A DNA stretch of 64,000 nucleotides from Paenibacillus xylanilyticus (GCF_013359935.1 NZ_JABMCB010000192.1:434001-498000), one strand, 5' to 3'; counted from the first letter of the stretch, positions 1 through 7,440 are shown. The notes: generated by a model from the sequence alone, not told the origin. Made by a program: numbers and translations.

Positions 1-1
1 T

Positions 2-1324
2 GCACTGCAAGGCCGCTGGGCCGCCGAACTGCCGGGCATCGCCCAGGAGGAGGCTGTCGCCCTTCATCAGGCGATGCAGGAACGCGATGCACGTGCTGAA
101 GACATTAAGGAACGGCTGAACAAAAGTGTCACCTTCCTGGAAGAGAAGGAGCAATTGGTACAGTCCCTTCACCAGAAACTTGTTGAACTGGACAAACAGC
201 TGATCCAGTGGCAGACCGAGTGGCAAGGGAATAACAAACAGCTGTCTGAAAAGGAAGAACGACTGCGCCAATGGGTGGGCGAGCAACGAGTGGAGGAATT
301 GATCGCCGCTGCCGAGTCCCATCTGGATGGACTACGAAAAGCAGCTGCCGACTCGGCCCAGCGCTTCAAAGAAGCGGACGCCCTGAAACAGGAGTCCGCC
401 AAAAAAGACGTTATGGCTAGGCAGGCCTTGGCCTCAGCGGCGGAACATCTGGATCAGGCAGTTGCACGCTGGCAGCAATTGCTGGTTCAATCTCCATTCG
501 ACTCTGAACAAGCTGTTCTGGAAGCGGCCATTCCTTCGGAAGAGGCTGAGCGTTTGGCAGCAAACATTCAGCATCATCGTGAACGCGAACGTGAACTGGC
601 TTCACAGCTGCGTGAACTTGAGCAGAAGCTCGGTGGAGCAGAAGTGTCCGAAGAGCAGTGGGTATCCTGTACGGAACGTCTGAAGTTGAGACGCGCCGAG
701 GATGAAGCTGCACTAAGTGCCAAGGCACGTGCAGAACGGGATCTGGAGGATGTTCAGCAGCGTCATGTTCGCTGGACCGAACTGGAGAACAAACGGGTAG
801 AAGTAAGTCATCAAGGGGAGCTGCTCAGCAAACTTCAGGCTGCCTTCAGGGGAAATGCTTTTGTAGAGTATATTGCTGAAGAACAACTCATGCAGGTGAG
901 CCAAGCTGCCTCACAGCGCCTACGATTTTTGACCAAACAGCGGTATTCGCTCGAGGTGGACTCGGGCGGCGGATTTGTTATCTGTGATGATGCAAACGGA
1001 GGGGTTAAACGTCCGGTATCCACCTTGTCAGGCGGCGAAACATTTTTGACCTCCTTGTCCCTGGCATTGGCCTTGTCTGCCCAGATTCAGCTGCGTGGTC
1101 AGTATCCACTGCAATTTTTCTTCCTGGATGAAGGGTTTGGTACGCTGGACCCTGAACTGCTGGATACCGTAATTACATCGCTGGAGAAACTGCATGATGA
1201 CCGTCTAGCTGTCGGAGTCATAAGCCACGTGCCGGAGCTGCGGGCTCGTCTGCCACGCAAGCTTGTTATTATTCCTGCAAACGAGGCTGGGGGCGGCTCT
1301 CGGGTGGTATTGGAAAGCCTTTAA
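2..1324 (+). CDS. sbcC: SbcC nuclease subunit, C-terminal part (cut by window edge)
   Basis: The reading frame is open from base 2 with no stop upstream, so the true start lies outside the window; about 440 residues are visible. SbcC is the SMC/Rad50-like ATPase of the SbcCD nuclease, which opens hairpins and trims DNA ends. The first ~290 residues are heptad-like, charged and Gln/Glu-rich, fitting the returning arm of the long coiled coil. The C-terminal ATPase half follows: ABC signature STLSGGETF, Walker B with D-loop (FFLDEGFGTLD) and H-loop (VISHVPELR). The Walker A motif and zinc hook belong to the missing part. The stop is followed by a 375-bp gap holding a candidate small RNA. sbcD is presumably upstream. 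The family call is secure. Confidence 0.93.
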   Translation, partial: ALQGRWAAELPGIAQEEAVALHQAMQERDARAEDIKERLNKSVTFLEEKEQLVQSLHQKLVELDKQLIQWQTEWQGNNKQLSEKEERLRQWVGEQRVEELIAAAESHLDGLRKAAADSAQRFKEADALKQESAKKDVMARQALASAAEHLDQAVARWQQLLVQSPFDSEQAVLEAAIPSEEAERLAANIQHHRERERELASQLRELEQKLGGAEVSEEQWVSCTERLKLRRAEDEAALSAKARAERDLEDVQQRHVRWTELENKRVEVSHQGELLSKLQAAFRGNAFVEYIAEEQLMQVSQAASQRLRFLTKQRYSLEVDSGGGFVICDDANGGVKRPVSTLSGGETFLTSLSLALALSAQIQLRGQYPLQFFFLDEGFGTLDPELLDTVITSLEKLHDDRLAVGVISHVPELRARLPRKLVIIPANEAGGGSRVVLESL

Positions 1325-1456
1325 AAACGTGATCTGTTTTTCTTCGCCAAGTCTTAAATTATGTAATGACTGCCATTATCCTTTAGTAGATCCTTCAGTC
1401 GACTGAATTCCGGAGTGGAGAATGGGAATCATATTTCTTTTACTCCCCTGAATTGA

Positions 1457-1488
1457 GTGAGATACCTCACAGATACAGGTTCAACCTG
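1457..1488. promoter_or_regulatory. Two short perfect palindromes before the candidate sRNA
   Basis: GTGAG-ATAC-CTCAC (1457-1470) is followed by CAGGT-TCA-ACCTG (1476-1488). The second ends five bases before a good -10 hexamer (TATACT, 1493-1498), so it covers the place where the spacer of that promoter would lie. They could be operator sites or chance inverted repeats. There is no clear -35 hexamer, so an activator-dependent promoter is one possibility. This is inference from position only. Confidence 0.3.
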
Positions 1489-1504
1489 CTGTTATACTAC
1501 AGTC

Positions 1505-1619
1505 AAGCCGACATACCTTATGTTAAGTACCCCGGCGGACGTTTGATCAGGAAGTTTCCTGGTTAGACGTCCGTGGCAGCAGATTTCATTCGAAATCCGC
1601 TCACGGGGTACTTTTTTTT
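1505..1619 (+). ncRNA. Candidate structured small RNA with built-in terminator
   Basis: A 10-bp perfect stem AAGTACCCCG (1525-1534) / CGGGGTACTT (1604-1613) closes a domain holding two further hairpins. One has arms CGGACGT and ACGTCCG with an inner CAGGAA/TTCCTG stem. The other is AGATTTC-ATTC-GAAATC. The closing stem runs straight into eight T's (1612-1619), so it can end transcription. A TATACT -10 lies at 1493-1498, which puts the start near 1505 and gives an RNA of about 115 nt. The T tract comes 80 bases before the next gene start. I do not recognise a known family. It could also simply be an elaborate terminator of the sbcC operon. Confidence 0.45.
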
Positions 1620-1699
1620 GCGTGAACCTTGAGTGTCAATTCGCCCAGATCTGAATACCATGGAAGGGTGATGAAGCACGATAAGGGAGGCGTACTGAA

Positions 1700-2050
1700 G
1701 TGGAAAAGGTGGAAGCGAAGAAATTATGCAAGGAACACATGCATCGTTATGTTTGTGTACAGATGAAGGACGGAAGCCATTTTGATGGAATCATGGAAAA
1801 TGTGGATGACGACATGATTTATTTGGCTGTCCCTGTCGGTCCTGAAGCTCTAGCAAATCATGCAAACTGGGGAGCAAACGCAATGCCGGGAGCAGGGTAT
1901 CCTGCCCCTCATACTCGCGGATTTTATCCGGGATACGGATACCCGTACCCATATCCCTATCCATACTATGGTTACGGTCGCAGACGTTTTAACAGACTGG
2001 TTCTGCCTTTGTTCGGGCTGGCCGCATTAACTTTACTGCCGTACTATTGA
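1700..2050 (+). CDS. Small protein with Sm-like core and Tyr/Pro/Gly-rich tail
   Basis: The GTG start at 1700 is 8-9 bases after a strong GGGAGG. The product is 116 residues. Residues ~14-45 read like an Sm1 strand pattern: hydrophobic-x-hydrophobic (VCVQ), then MKDG, FDGI, ENVDDD and IYLAVP. Next comes a Gly/Asn/Ala linker, then a low-complexity run of Tyr-Pro pairs (about 75-92) and a basic patch GRRR. It ends in a hydrophobic stretch (LVLPLFGLAALTLLPYY) that might sit in a membrane. Proteins of this general type occur in spore formers, and Tyr/Pro/Gly-rich tails are common in spore-coat proteins. A coat role is possible but unproven, and I assign no function. A terminator follows, so the gene appears monocistronic. 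Confidence 0.75.
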   Translation: MEKVEAKKLCKEHMHRYVCVQMKDGSHFDGIMENVDDDMIYLAVPVGPEALANHANWGANAMPGAGYPAPHTRGFYPGYGYPYPYPYPYYGYGRRRFNRLVLPLFGLAALTLLPYY

Positions 2051-2093
2051 TATGAGGCTCGAAAATCAGATTTGGAATTAAAATAAATCCTGC

Positions 2094-2150
2094 AACCTTT
2101 CTCATCCTTAAGGGCATATTACGGTCCACCGGGGTGCAGAAAGGTTTTTT
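2094..2150 (+). terminator. Rho-independent terminator after the Sm-like gene
   Basis: AACCTTTCT (2094-2102) pairs with AGAAAGGTT (2138-2146), followed by a T run to 2150. The loop is long (~35 bases) and may fold further. Confidence 0.7.
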
Positions 2151-2258
2151 ATAATGTTCATCAAATGATCGGGCCATGAGGATTATATTGAGCATCCGTT
2201 GGCATGATAGATATGGTTATGGGGGGTGGTTGATTTTAAAAAGCATTTTCGTGTGAGA

Positions 2259-2288
2259 TTGGACGACACTTTTCACTTCCGGTATGAT
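2259..2288 (+). promoter_or_regulatory. SigA-type promoter of the HIT gene
   Basis: TTGGAC (2259-2264) is separated by 18 bases from TATGAT (2283-2288). The expected start is near 2295, 40 bases before the HIT start codon. Confidence 0.6.
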
Positions 2289-2333
2289 AGAGGAGCATAC
2301 ATAAATCTTTAAAATCAAAGGAGGGTATGAACA

Positions 2334-2696
2334 ATGGATTGCTTGTTTTGCAAAATTGTAGAGGGCAGCATTCCCTCCAACAAAGTTCTGGAGAATGACC
2401 ATGTGGTTGTCTTTCATGACATCCAGCCCGCTGCGCCGACACATGTTCTCGTTATTCCGAAGAAACATATTGCTTCCATGAATGATGTGACAGCAGCGGA
2501 TACACCGCTGATTGGTGAAATTCATCTGGCAGCACAGGAAGCAGCGAAACGTCTTGGGGTTGACGAGTCCGGTTATCGTTTGATTAATAACTGCGGCAAG
2601 GATGGAGAACAAACGGTCCATCACCTGCACTATCATTTGCTTGGAGGCACCAGACTTGGTGCATTAACAAGCCTGTCGGATTCGCACAAACAATAA
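2334..2696 (+). CDS. hit: HIT family nucleotide-binding protein
   Basis: The product is 120 residues, starting at ATG after AAAGGAGG. It belongs to the histidine triad superfamily of nucleotide hydrolases and transferases (HinT/Hit branch), which act on nucleoside phosphoramidates and related AMP adducts. The N-terminus CLFCKIVEG carries the CxxC often seen in this branch. The catalytic histidine triad near residue 100 reads HHLHYHLLGG. Length and motif order match a complete single-domain HIT protein. It has its own promoter and is followed by the rpsU promoter, so it is probably transcribed alone. The physiological substrate in Bacillales is unclear. Confidence 0.95.
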   Translation: MDCLFCKIVEGSIPSNKVLENDHVVVFHDIQPAAPTHVLVIPKKHIASMNDVTAADTPLIGEIHLAAQEAAKRLGVDESGYRLINNCGKDGEQTVHHLHYHLLGGTRLGALTSLSDSHKQ

Positions 2697-2782
2697 TGGG
2701 TCGATTGCTATGCTTTTCCTTGCTCAAATGAGATTGAGATAGCACTGTGATTCGTTTAAATAAAGTGATCATTACGTTAAGG

Positions 2783-2812
2783 TTGACACGTTTATTATCT
2801 TTCGCCTATAAT
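2783..2812 (+). promoter_or_regulatory. SigA-type promoter of rpsU-yqeY
   Basis: A perfect TTGACA (2783-2788) is separated by 18 bases from a perfect TATAAT (2807-2812). The transcription start should be near 2819, so a translation start as far upstream as 2818 is impossible and the GTG at 2872 is supported. Confidence 0.85.
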
Positions 2813-2871
2813 GAAAGGTGATGAACCGTGTTATTGCTCTTGGACGGTCTGGTCGGAGGGAGGGAAAACTG

Positions 2872-3045
2872 GTGTCTGAAACTAAAGTTCGCAAAAACGA
2901 GACTATTGATGCTGCACTTCGTCGCTTTAAACGTTCCATCGCTAAAGATGGCGTCTTGGCTGAGGTGAAGAAACGTAAGCATTATGAGAAGCCAAGCGTA
3001 AAGCGCAAGAAAAAGTCCGAGGCTGCTCGTAAGAGAAAGTTTTAG
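2872..3045 (+). CDS. rpsU: 30S ribosomal protein S21
   Basis: The product has 57 residues, the same length as B. subtilis S21. The C-terminus is typical: EKPSVKRKKKSEAARKRKF, a strongly basic helix that contacts 16S rRNA on the 30S platform. I chose GTG 2872 because GGAGGGAGGG sits 8-10 bases upstream, the mature S21 N-terminus (SETKVRKNE) begins here, and the perfect promoter at 2783-2812 leaves no room for a longer form. The leader of ~50 nt contains no obvious structure. yqeY follows after 15 bases in the same operon, as in Bacillus. Confidence 0.97.
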   Translation: MSETKVRKNETIDAALRRFKRSIAKDGVLAEVKKRKHYEKPSVKRKKKSEAARKRKF

Positions 3046-3060
3046 GAGGATTTGAACAAC

Positions 3061-3504
3061 ATGAATCTTAGCGAACGATTGAACGAAGATATGAAGCAAG
3101 CGATGAAGAGCAAGGACAAGTTCAAGCTCTCCACCATTCGGTTGATTCGTTCGACGATCAAGAATCTTGAAATAGATTTGAAAAGAACTTTGGATGACAA
3201 CGAAGTGCTTGATATCCTGAGTCGTGAAATCAAACAGCGCAAAGATGCCCTCCAAGAATTTGACAAAGCGGGCCGTGAAGAACTCGCGGCAAATGCAAAA
3301 GCGGAAATTGATATAATTGGTCAGTACCTTCCCGCACAGCTTACCGAAGAAGAAATTAAAGTTATTGTACAGCAGACCATCCAGGAAACCGGTGCTTCTT
3401 CGAAAGCCGAGATGGGGAAAGTCATGGCGGCCCTTATGCCGAAAGTAAAAGGCAAAGCGGACGGCAAACTGGTTAATCAAGCAGTTCAACAATTTCTGCA
3501 ATAA
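3061..3504 (+). CDS. yqeY: GatB/YqeY domain protein
   Basis: The product is a 147-residue YqeY-family protein, homologous to the tail domain of the GatB subunit of tRNA-dependent amidotransferase and thought to bind tRNA. An N-terminal helical part (NLSERLNEDMKQAMKSKDK) leads to the conserved region IGQYLPAQLTEEEIK, a GKVM segment and the Lys-rich KVKGKADGKLVNQAVQ end typical of the family. ATG 3061 is preferred over a TTG at 3052 because AGGAGGA (3044-3050) gives 10-base spacing to the ATG and almost none to the TTG. The gene is the second and last of the rpsU operon and is followed by a strong terminator. Confidence 0.93.
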   Translation: MNLSERLNEDMKQAMKSKDKFKLSTIRLIRSTIKNLEIDLKRTLDDNEVLDILSREIKQRKDALQEFDKAGREELAANAKAEIDIIGQYLPAQLTEEEIKVIVQQTIQETGASSKAEMGKVMAALMPKVKGKADGKLVNQAVQQFLQ

Positions 3505-3516
3505 AGCAAATCAATA

Positions 3517-3548
3517 AACACCTCCTGACTTGTCAGGGGGTGTTTTTT
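3517..3548 (+). terminator. Terminator of rpsU-yqeY
   Basis: AACACCTCCTGAC pairs with GTCAGGGGGTGTT, followed by a T run. It is a compact, strong hairpin just after the yqeY stop. Confidence 0.9.
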
Positions 3549-3745
3549 CCTGATTAACGTTTTGATAAATAAATTGGCAGTTCATGGATCATTATTAAAA
3601 CGAAAGAGTTAACGTAATAGTCTGTGATACACAGCGCATGTTTGAAAAGAGTTCTTTTTTTATTTGCTTTAAAATGGTTATCATACATAATTTTAGATTT
3701 AATTTCTTGCAATTCCTCCAGCTTTCAAATATAATTTTAAGATTT

Positions 3746-3771
3746 TGAAACGAAATGTTGCATTGTACGTA
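3746..3771 (+). promoter_or_regulatory. Sigma-W-type ECF promoter before nfeD-floA
   Basis: TGAAAC (3746-3751), exactly 16 bases, then CGTA (3768-3771): a full match to the sigma-W consensus of Bacillus. The homologous yqeZ-yqfA-yqfB operon of B. subtilis is known to be sigma-W dependent. The rest of the AT-rich stretch 3549-3745 shows nothing else I can name. Confidence 0.75.
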
Positions 3772-3823
3772 ATAAATACCATAAGCTGGACAGTATAACA
3801 ATAATGGAAAAGGGGGGATTATT

Positions 3824-5185
3824 GTGAAGGGAAAGCGCCGGAAGATGCTTGCGGGGCCATTGTTGCTCATGATGCTGCTGACGCTGCTGCTTCCTGTCTT
3901 GATTGGATCGCCGTCTGCACATGCAGCTGAAAAGAGCGGCGCCGTATATATTATTCCGGTTGATAAACCAATCGAGCAGGGTTTAGGCAAGTTCATGGAG
4001 CGTGGCTTCAAGGAAGCGGAAGCGATGAACGCTGGCCTGATTGTTCTCGATATCAATACGCCGGGAGGGCGTGTCGACACGGCAGAAGAACTGGGTAACC
4101 TGATTAAGGAAAGCCCTGTTCAGACCGTTGCTTTTGTCCGTGGAGACGCTGCTTCGGCTGGGAGTTTTCTGGCCTTAAATGCAGATAAGATCGTAATGTC
4201 GCCAGGCAGCATGATTGGTGCGGCAGCGATGGTAGACAGCACAGGCAAACATGTCGATGATCCGAAGCTGGTTGCATTCTGGAAGAGCAAAATGCAGGGA
4301 GCAGCGGAACAAGGCGGTCGTGACGGCAATATTGCAGCGGGAATGACTGATGTCAACATGGTAGTGGAGATGCCGGAGATCAATAAAACGAAGCAGAAGG
4401 GTGAAATTATTGCTTTGTCTGCCGAGGAAGCGCTGAAAGTGGGATATGCGGACCATATCAGCAAAACTCCGGAAGAAGCGGCAGCCTGGCTGGGTTACAG
4501 TCAGGATGATGTATTCACTGTAGAGCGCACTGCAGCAGAGAATATATCTTCTTTTCTGACCAACCCAGTTGTCATGACTGTACTTCTGTTTCTGGGGATT
4601 GCGGGTGTGGTCATTGAATTGATCGTACCTGGATTTGGAGTGCCTGGTATTGTGGGTATCGTCTGCTTCATTCTCTACTTCTCCGGGAACTACATTGCCG
4701 GTTTTGCTGGAGCAGAGACCTGGGTGCTCTTTACTGTTGGGCTCATCATGATGATCTTGGAGATGTTTATTCCAAGCATGGGGATTCTGGGGATTCTGGG
4801 ATCCATCGCGCTTGTGGCCGGTGTCGTGCGTGCCGCATATGACACAAGTGATGCATTTGTATCACTGGGCATTGCTTTCGGAGCAGCGCTAGTGGTTATA
4901 GCCATCGTGGTGATTCTGTTTAAGGACAGAGGCATATGGAATCGATTTATACTGAGTGACAAATTGTCTGCCGATCGAGGTTATTCATCTGCGACAGAAC
5001 GTAAAGAACTGATTGGTCTTCAAGGGATCAGCCTGACTCCGCTTCGTCCATCTGGAACAGCAATGTTTAATGGGGAACGGATTGATGTGGTTTCGGACGG
5101 AGACTTTATTCCAGTTGATACACCGATTATTGTGGTTAAAGCCGAAGGCACCCGGATTGTGGTCCAGCAAGCTTTGCCGGTGTAA
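3824..5185 (+). CDS. yqeZ: Membrane-bound NfeD-family serine protease
   Basis: The product has 453 residues, with a GTG start after AGGGGGG. A signal peptide (basic KGKRRK, then a hydrophobic run, AHAA) ends near residue 35. The ClpP-class protease domain (~38-230) has GGRVDTAEEL and the ASAGSF motif with the likely nucleophile Ser111; Lys154 or Lys156 (FWKSKM) is the probable catalytic lysine by analogy to archaeal 1510-N. Four to five membrane segments span ~247-375, and the last ~65 residues form the NfeD OB-fold. This is the long NfeD1b form, which works with flotillins in membrane microdomains. floA follows after a possible weak terminator. The sigma-W-like promoter implies induction by envelope stress. 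Confidence 0.93.
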   Translation: MKGKRRKMLAGPLLLMMLLTLLLPVLIGSPSAHAAEKSGAVYIIPVDKPIEQGLGKFMERGFKEAEAMNAGLIVLDINTPGGRVDTAEELGNLIKESPVQTVAFVRGDAASAGSFLALNADKIVMSPGSMIGAAAMVDSTGKHVDDPKLVAFWKSKMQGAAEQGGRDGNIAAGMTDVNMVVEMPEINKTKQKGEIIALSAEEALKVGYADHISKTPEEAAAWLGYSQDDVFTVERTAAENISSFLTNPVVMTVLLFLGIAGVVIELIVPGFGVPGIVGIVCFILYFSGNYIAGFAGAETWVLFTVGLIMMILEMFIPSMGILGILGSIALVAGVVRAAYDTSDAFVSLGIAFGAALVVIAIVVILFKDRGIWNRFILSDKLSADRGYSSATERKELIGLQGISLTPLRPSGTAMFNGERIDVVSDGDFIPVDTPIIVVKAEGTRIVVQQALPV

Positions 5186-5231
5186 ACCGCTTGCTTTGCC
5201 GGAGTTCTGAGTGGACTTCGGCAGTGTACAT

Positions 5232-5269
5232 AACCATATGGCAGTGCTGCTTGCCGAATGGTGTTTTTC
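5232..5269 (+). terminator. Weak hairpin between nfeD and floA
   Basis: AACCAT...GGCA pairs with TGCC...ATGGT, followed by five T's. The stem is interrupted, so partial read-through into floA is likely, and it may tune the NfeD:FloA ratio. Confidence 0.4.
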
Positions 5270-5347
5270 TAATATTAGCAGCGTAATATTTGATATCTGT
5301 TATGATGAATTTTTACAAAATTAAAGTGCAATGGAGGAGTTTTGTCT

Positions 5348-6355
5348 ATGGAACCAACCTTGATTACGGTTTTGCTCGTTGCGGTAGTTGCCATTATCGT
5401 ATTGAGCGTATTCTTCAGCTTTTTCCCAGTAATGCTATGGATCTCGGCTATTGCTTCCGGTGTGCGTGTTGGAATTATTACACTGGTAGCGATGCGACTG
5501 AGACGTGTAACACCTAGCCGAATCGTAAATCCAATGATTAAAGCAACCAAAGCCGGTCTACAAATCTCTATGAACCAACTGGAAAGCCATTTTCTTGCCG
5601 GTGGTAACGTGGACCGCGTTGTCAACGCTTTGATTGCCGCACAGCGTGCAAACATTCCACTCGAATTTGAGCGTGCTGCTGCGATCGACCTTGCGGGCCG
5701 AGATGTTTTGCAGGCTGTACAGATGAGTGTCAATCCGCGTGTCATTGAAACTCCAGTTGTATCTGCAGTAGCCAAAGATGGTATTGAAGTCAATGTAAGA
5801 GCCAGAATTACAGTTCGTGCAAACATTGACCGACTCGTCGGTGGTGCTGGTGAAGAGACTATTATTGCCCGTGTCGGTGAAGGGATTGTAAGTACCAACG
5901 GTTCTGCGGACTCTCATAAAGAAGTACTGGAAAACCCGGATCTGATCTCCCGTACCGTATTGTCTAAAGGTCTGGATTCAGGGACTGCTTTTGAGATTTT
6001 GTCCATTGATATTGCAGACGTGGATGTAGGTAAAAACATTGGTGCCTTCCTGCAAACCGAGCAGGCTGAGGCTGATAAACGTATTGCACAGGCAAAAGCC
6101 GAAGAACGCCGCGCGATGGCTGTAGCCCAAGAGCAAGAGATGAAAGCGCGCGTAGTGGAAATGAGAGCACGTGTGGTTGAATCTGAATCCGAAGTGCCAC
6201 TCGCAATGGCAGAAGCTTTGCGGAGCGGTAAAATTGGCGTAATGGATTATATGAACCTGAAAAATATTGAAGCAGACACGCAAATGCGTAACTCATTAGG
6301 AAAACCTGGTGAAGGTAACTCCAATAATCAGGGTGATTCCAAAAACGAAAGATAG
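5348..6355 (+). CDS. floA: Flotillin-like protein FloA
   Basis: The product is 335 residues, co-linear with B. subtilis FloA (YqfA). It is a scaffold of functional membrane microdomains. An N-terminal hydrophobic hairpin (~5-35) is followed by MRLRRVTP, the SPFH/PHB-like domain with the conserved LAGGNVDRVVNALIAAQRA region and GLDSGTAFEI, then the coiled-coil Ala/Glu region (QTEQAEADKRIAQAKAEERR) with EA repeats that drives oligomerisation. ATG 5348 (MEPTL) is chosen over TTG 5342 because GGAGG is 10 bases upstream and B. subtilis FloA starts similarly. It follows nfeD and precedes a small acidic membrane protein. Confidence 0.96.
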   Translation: MEPTLITVLLVAVVAIIVLSVFFSFFPVMLWISAIASGVRVGIITLVAMRLRRVTPSRIVNPMIKATKAGLQISMNQLESHFLAGGNVDRVVNALIAAQRANIPLEFERAAAIDLAGRDVLQAVQMSVNPRVIETPVVSAVAKDGIEVNVRARITVRANIDRLVGGAGEETIIARVGEGIVSTNGSADSHKEVLENPDLISRTVLSKGLDSGTAFEILSIDIADVDVGKNIGAFLQTEQAEADKRIAQAKAEERRAMAVAQEQEMKARVVEMRARVVESESEVPLAMAEALRSGKIGVMDYMNLKNIEADTQMRNSLGKPGEGNSNNQGDSKNER

Positions 6356-6368
6356 GCGGTGAGTAAAC

Positions 6369-6968
6369 ATGGGCCTATTTGAATGGATTTTTGATAACCT
6401 GTATATTGTGGCAGTCGTGGGTTTTGCGCTCTTTTCCTTCCTTGGAAAAGCAGCCAAATCGGCTGATCCAAACAAGAGACGTCCCAATAACGGAATGCCT
6501 ACTTTCGGAGGAAGCGGAGAAGTAGACCGAAATGACCGCTCTCCGTCACAAACAGCGACTCAGCAATCTGCCGGTGATACCCGTTATGATGATTCTTATG
6601 ACGACAATGATCGGTATGAGGACGACCAGTACGATGATCGATATGATCATCCGTATCCTGATCCTGCGGCATCATCTCGTCAAGGAGACGATTTTAGTGG
6701 AAAAAACTTAATCGGCGGGATGGAAAGCTCACTCGAACAACAAATGAAAGAAATGGAAAAACAACAGCAATTGATTCAGAAGAGGTTGAATCGCTTTTCT
6801 TCTGCTAAAGCACCTGTTGTGTCAGATACCAGTTGGGATGAACCCTCAATTGGTGAATCGGGACAGTCGCTTTTACGCAAAGAAGATATCCGGAGCGGTG
6901 TGTTGTGGGCTGAAGTGTTGGGTCCTCCGCGTTCTAAACAGCCTTTTGGTTCGAGGGGCAAGTTGTAA
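6369..6968 (+). CDS. Membrane-anchored acidic protein of the floA operon
   Basis: The product has 199 residues and starts 13 bases after floA, with GGCGGTGAG before the ATG. It has one N-terminal membrane segment (IFDNLYIVAVVGFALFSFL, ~7-25), a KR-rich turn, then a disordered region with an extreme Asp/Tyr/Arg run at ~74-98 (RYDDSYDDNDRYEDD and similar). A short helical stretch follows (EQQMKEMEKQQQLIQKRL, ~118-137), and the C-terminus GVLWAEVLGPPRSK looks conserved. B. subtilis has the much shorter yqfB in this slot. A partner or substrate of the FloA/NfeD pair is plausible from position. I do not recognise the family. Confidence 0.8.
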   Translation: MGLFEWIFDNLYIVAVVGFALFSFLGKAAKSADPNKRRPNNGMPTFGGSGEVDRNDRSPSQTATQQSAGDTRYDDSYDDNDRYEDDQYDDRYDHPYPDPAASSRQGDDFSGKNLIGGMESSLEQQMKEMEKQQQLIQKRLNRFSSAKAPVVSDTSWDEPSIGESGQSLLRKEDIRSGVLWAEVLGPPRSKQPFGSRGKL

Positions 6969-6998
6969 TAAGGAATTAATATGAAATAAACAGGAAAG

Positions 6999-7038
6999 AG
7001 CCGTTTCTGGTGAGCAACATGCCGGAGACGGCTTTTTT
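6999..7038 (+). terminator. Terminator of the nfeD-floA operon
   Basis: AGCCGTTTCTGG pairs with CCGGAGACGGCTT around a short loop, followed by TTTTTT. It ends the operon before the sporulation pair. Confidence 0.85.
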
Positions 7039-7087
7039 GCTGTGTCCTCTTTTTTTAGAATTAATGATCTAACACAAGCCGTAGTTT

Positions 7088-7116
7088 TCATAAAATCATG
7101 TCTCTCCGCATAAGTT
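7088..7116 (+). promoter_or_regulatory. Sigma-E-type promoter before yqfC-yqfD
   Basis: TCATAAA (7088-7094), 14 bases, then CATAAGTT (7109-7116). This fits the mother-cell sigma-E pattern (kmATAww, N13-15, CATACAhT) with two mismatches in the -10. B. subtilis yqfC-yqfD is known to be sigma-E dependent, which supports it. Confidence 0.65.
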
Positions 7117-7146
7117 GAACTGTAGAGGAAGGGGGAAGACCTTCGT

Positions 7147-7440
7147 ATGACCCGGATCAGCCGCAAGCTGCGCAGATGGACCAGTGAGGTGCTGGATTTG
7201 CCGCAGGATGTGCTTTATGATATGCCACGGTTAACCCTGATCGGCAGCAAGCAATTGTATATAGAAAATCATCGCGGTGTGATCCATTTTACGCCCAATC
7301 GCATTGTTCTGGCGTTATCTCAAGGACAATTAGAAATTAAAGGGGCCGATTTGATGATTCGTAATATTTTGCCGGATGAAGTGGCGGTTGAAGGAACGAT
7401 TTTGGATATACATATGAATGGAGCGGAGGGGAACGGATGA
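7147..7440 (+). CDS. yqfC: Sporulation protein YqfC
   Basis: The product is a 97-residue YqfC/YabP-family protein. The ATG follows GGAAGGGGG. The family pattern is seen: basic N-terminus (TRISRKLRRWTSEVLDLPQDVL), MPRLTLIGSKQLYIENHRGV, then LSQGQLEIKGADLMIRNILPDEVAVEG. YqfC is made in the mother cell during sporulation; its biochemical role is unknown, but it is conserved with YqfD across spore formers. The stop overlaps the yqfD start (ATGA), indicating translational coupling. A sigma-E-like promoter lies 30 bases upstream. Confidence 0.93.
   Translation: MTRISRKLRRWTSEVLDLPQDVLYDMPRLTLIGSKQLYIENHRGVIHFTPNRIVLALSQGQLEIKGADLMIRNILPDEVAVEGTILDIHMNGAEGNG

Noticed and set aside
2806..3501. 231-codon minus-strand frame across rpsU-yqeY
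   Set aside because: Shadow of two certain genes transcribed from a perfect promoter in the other direction.
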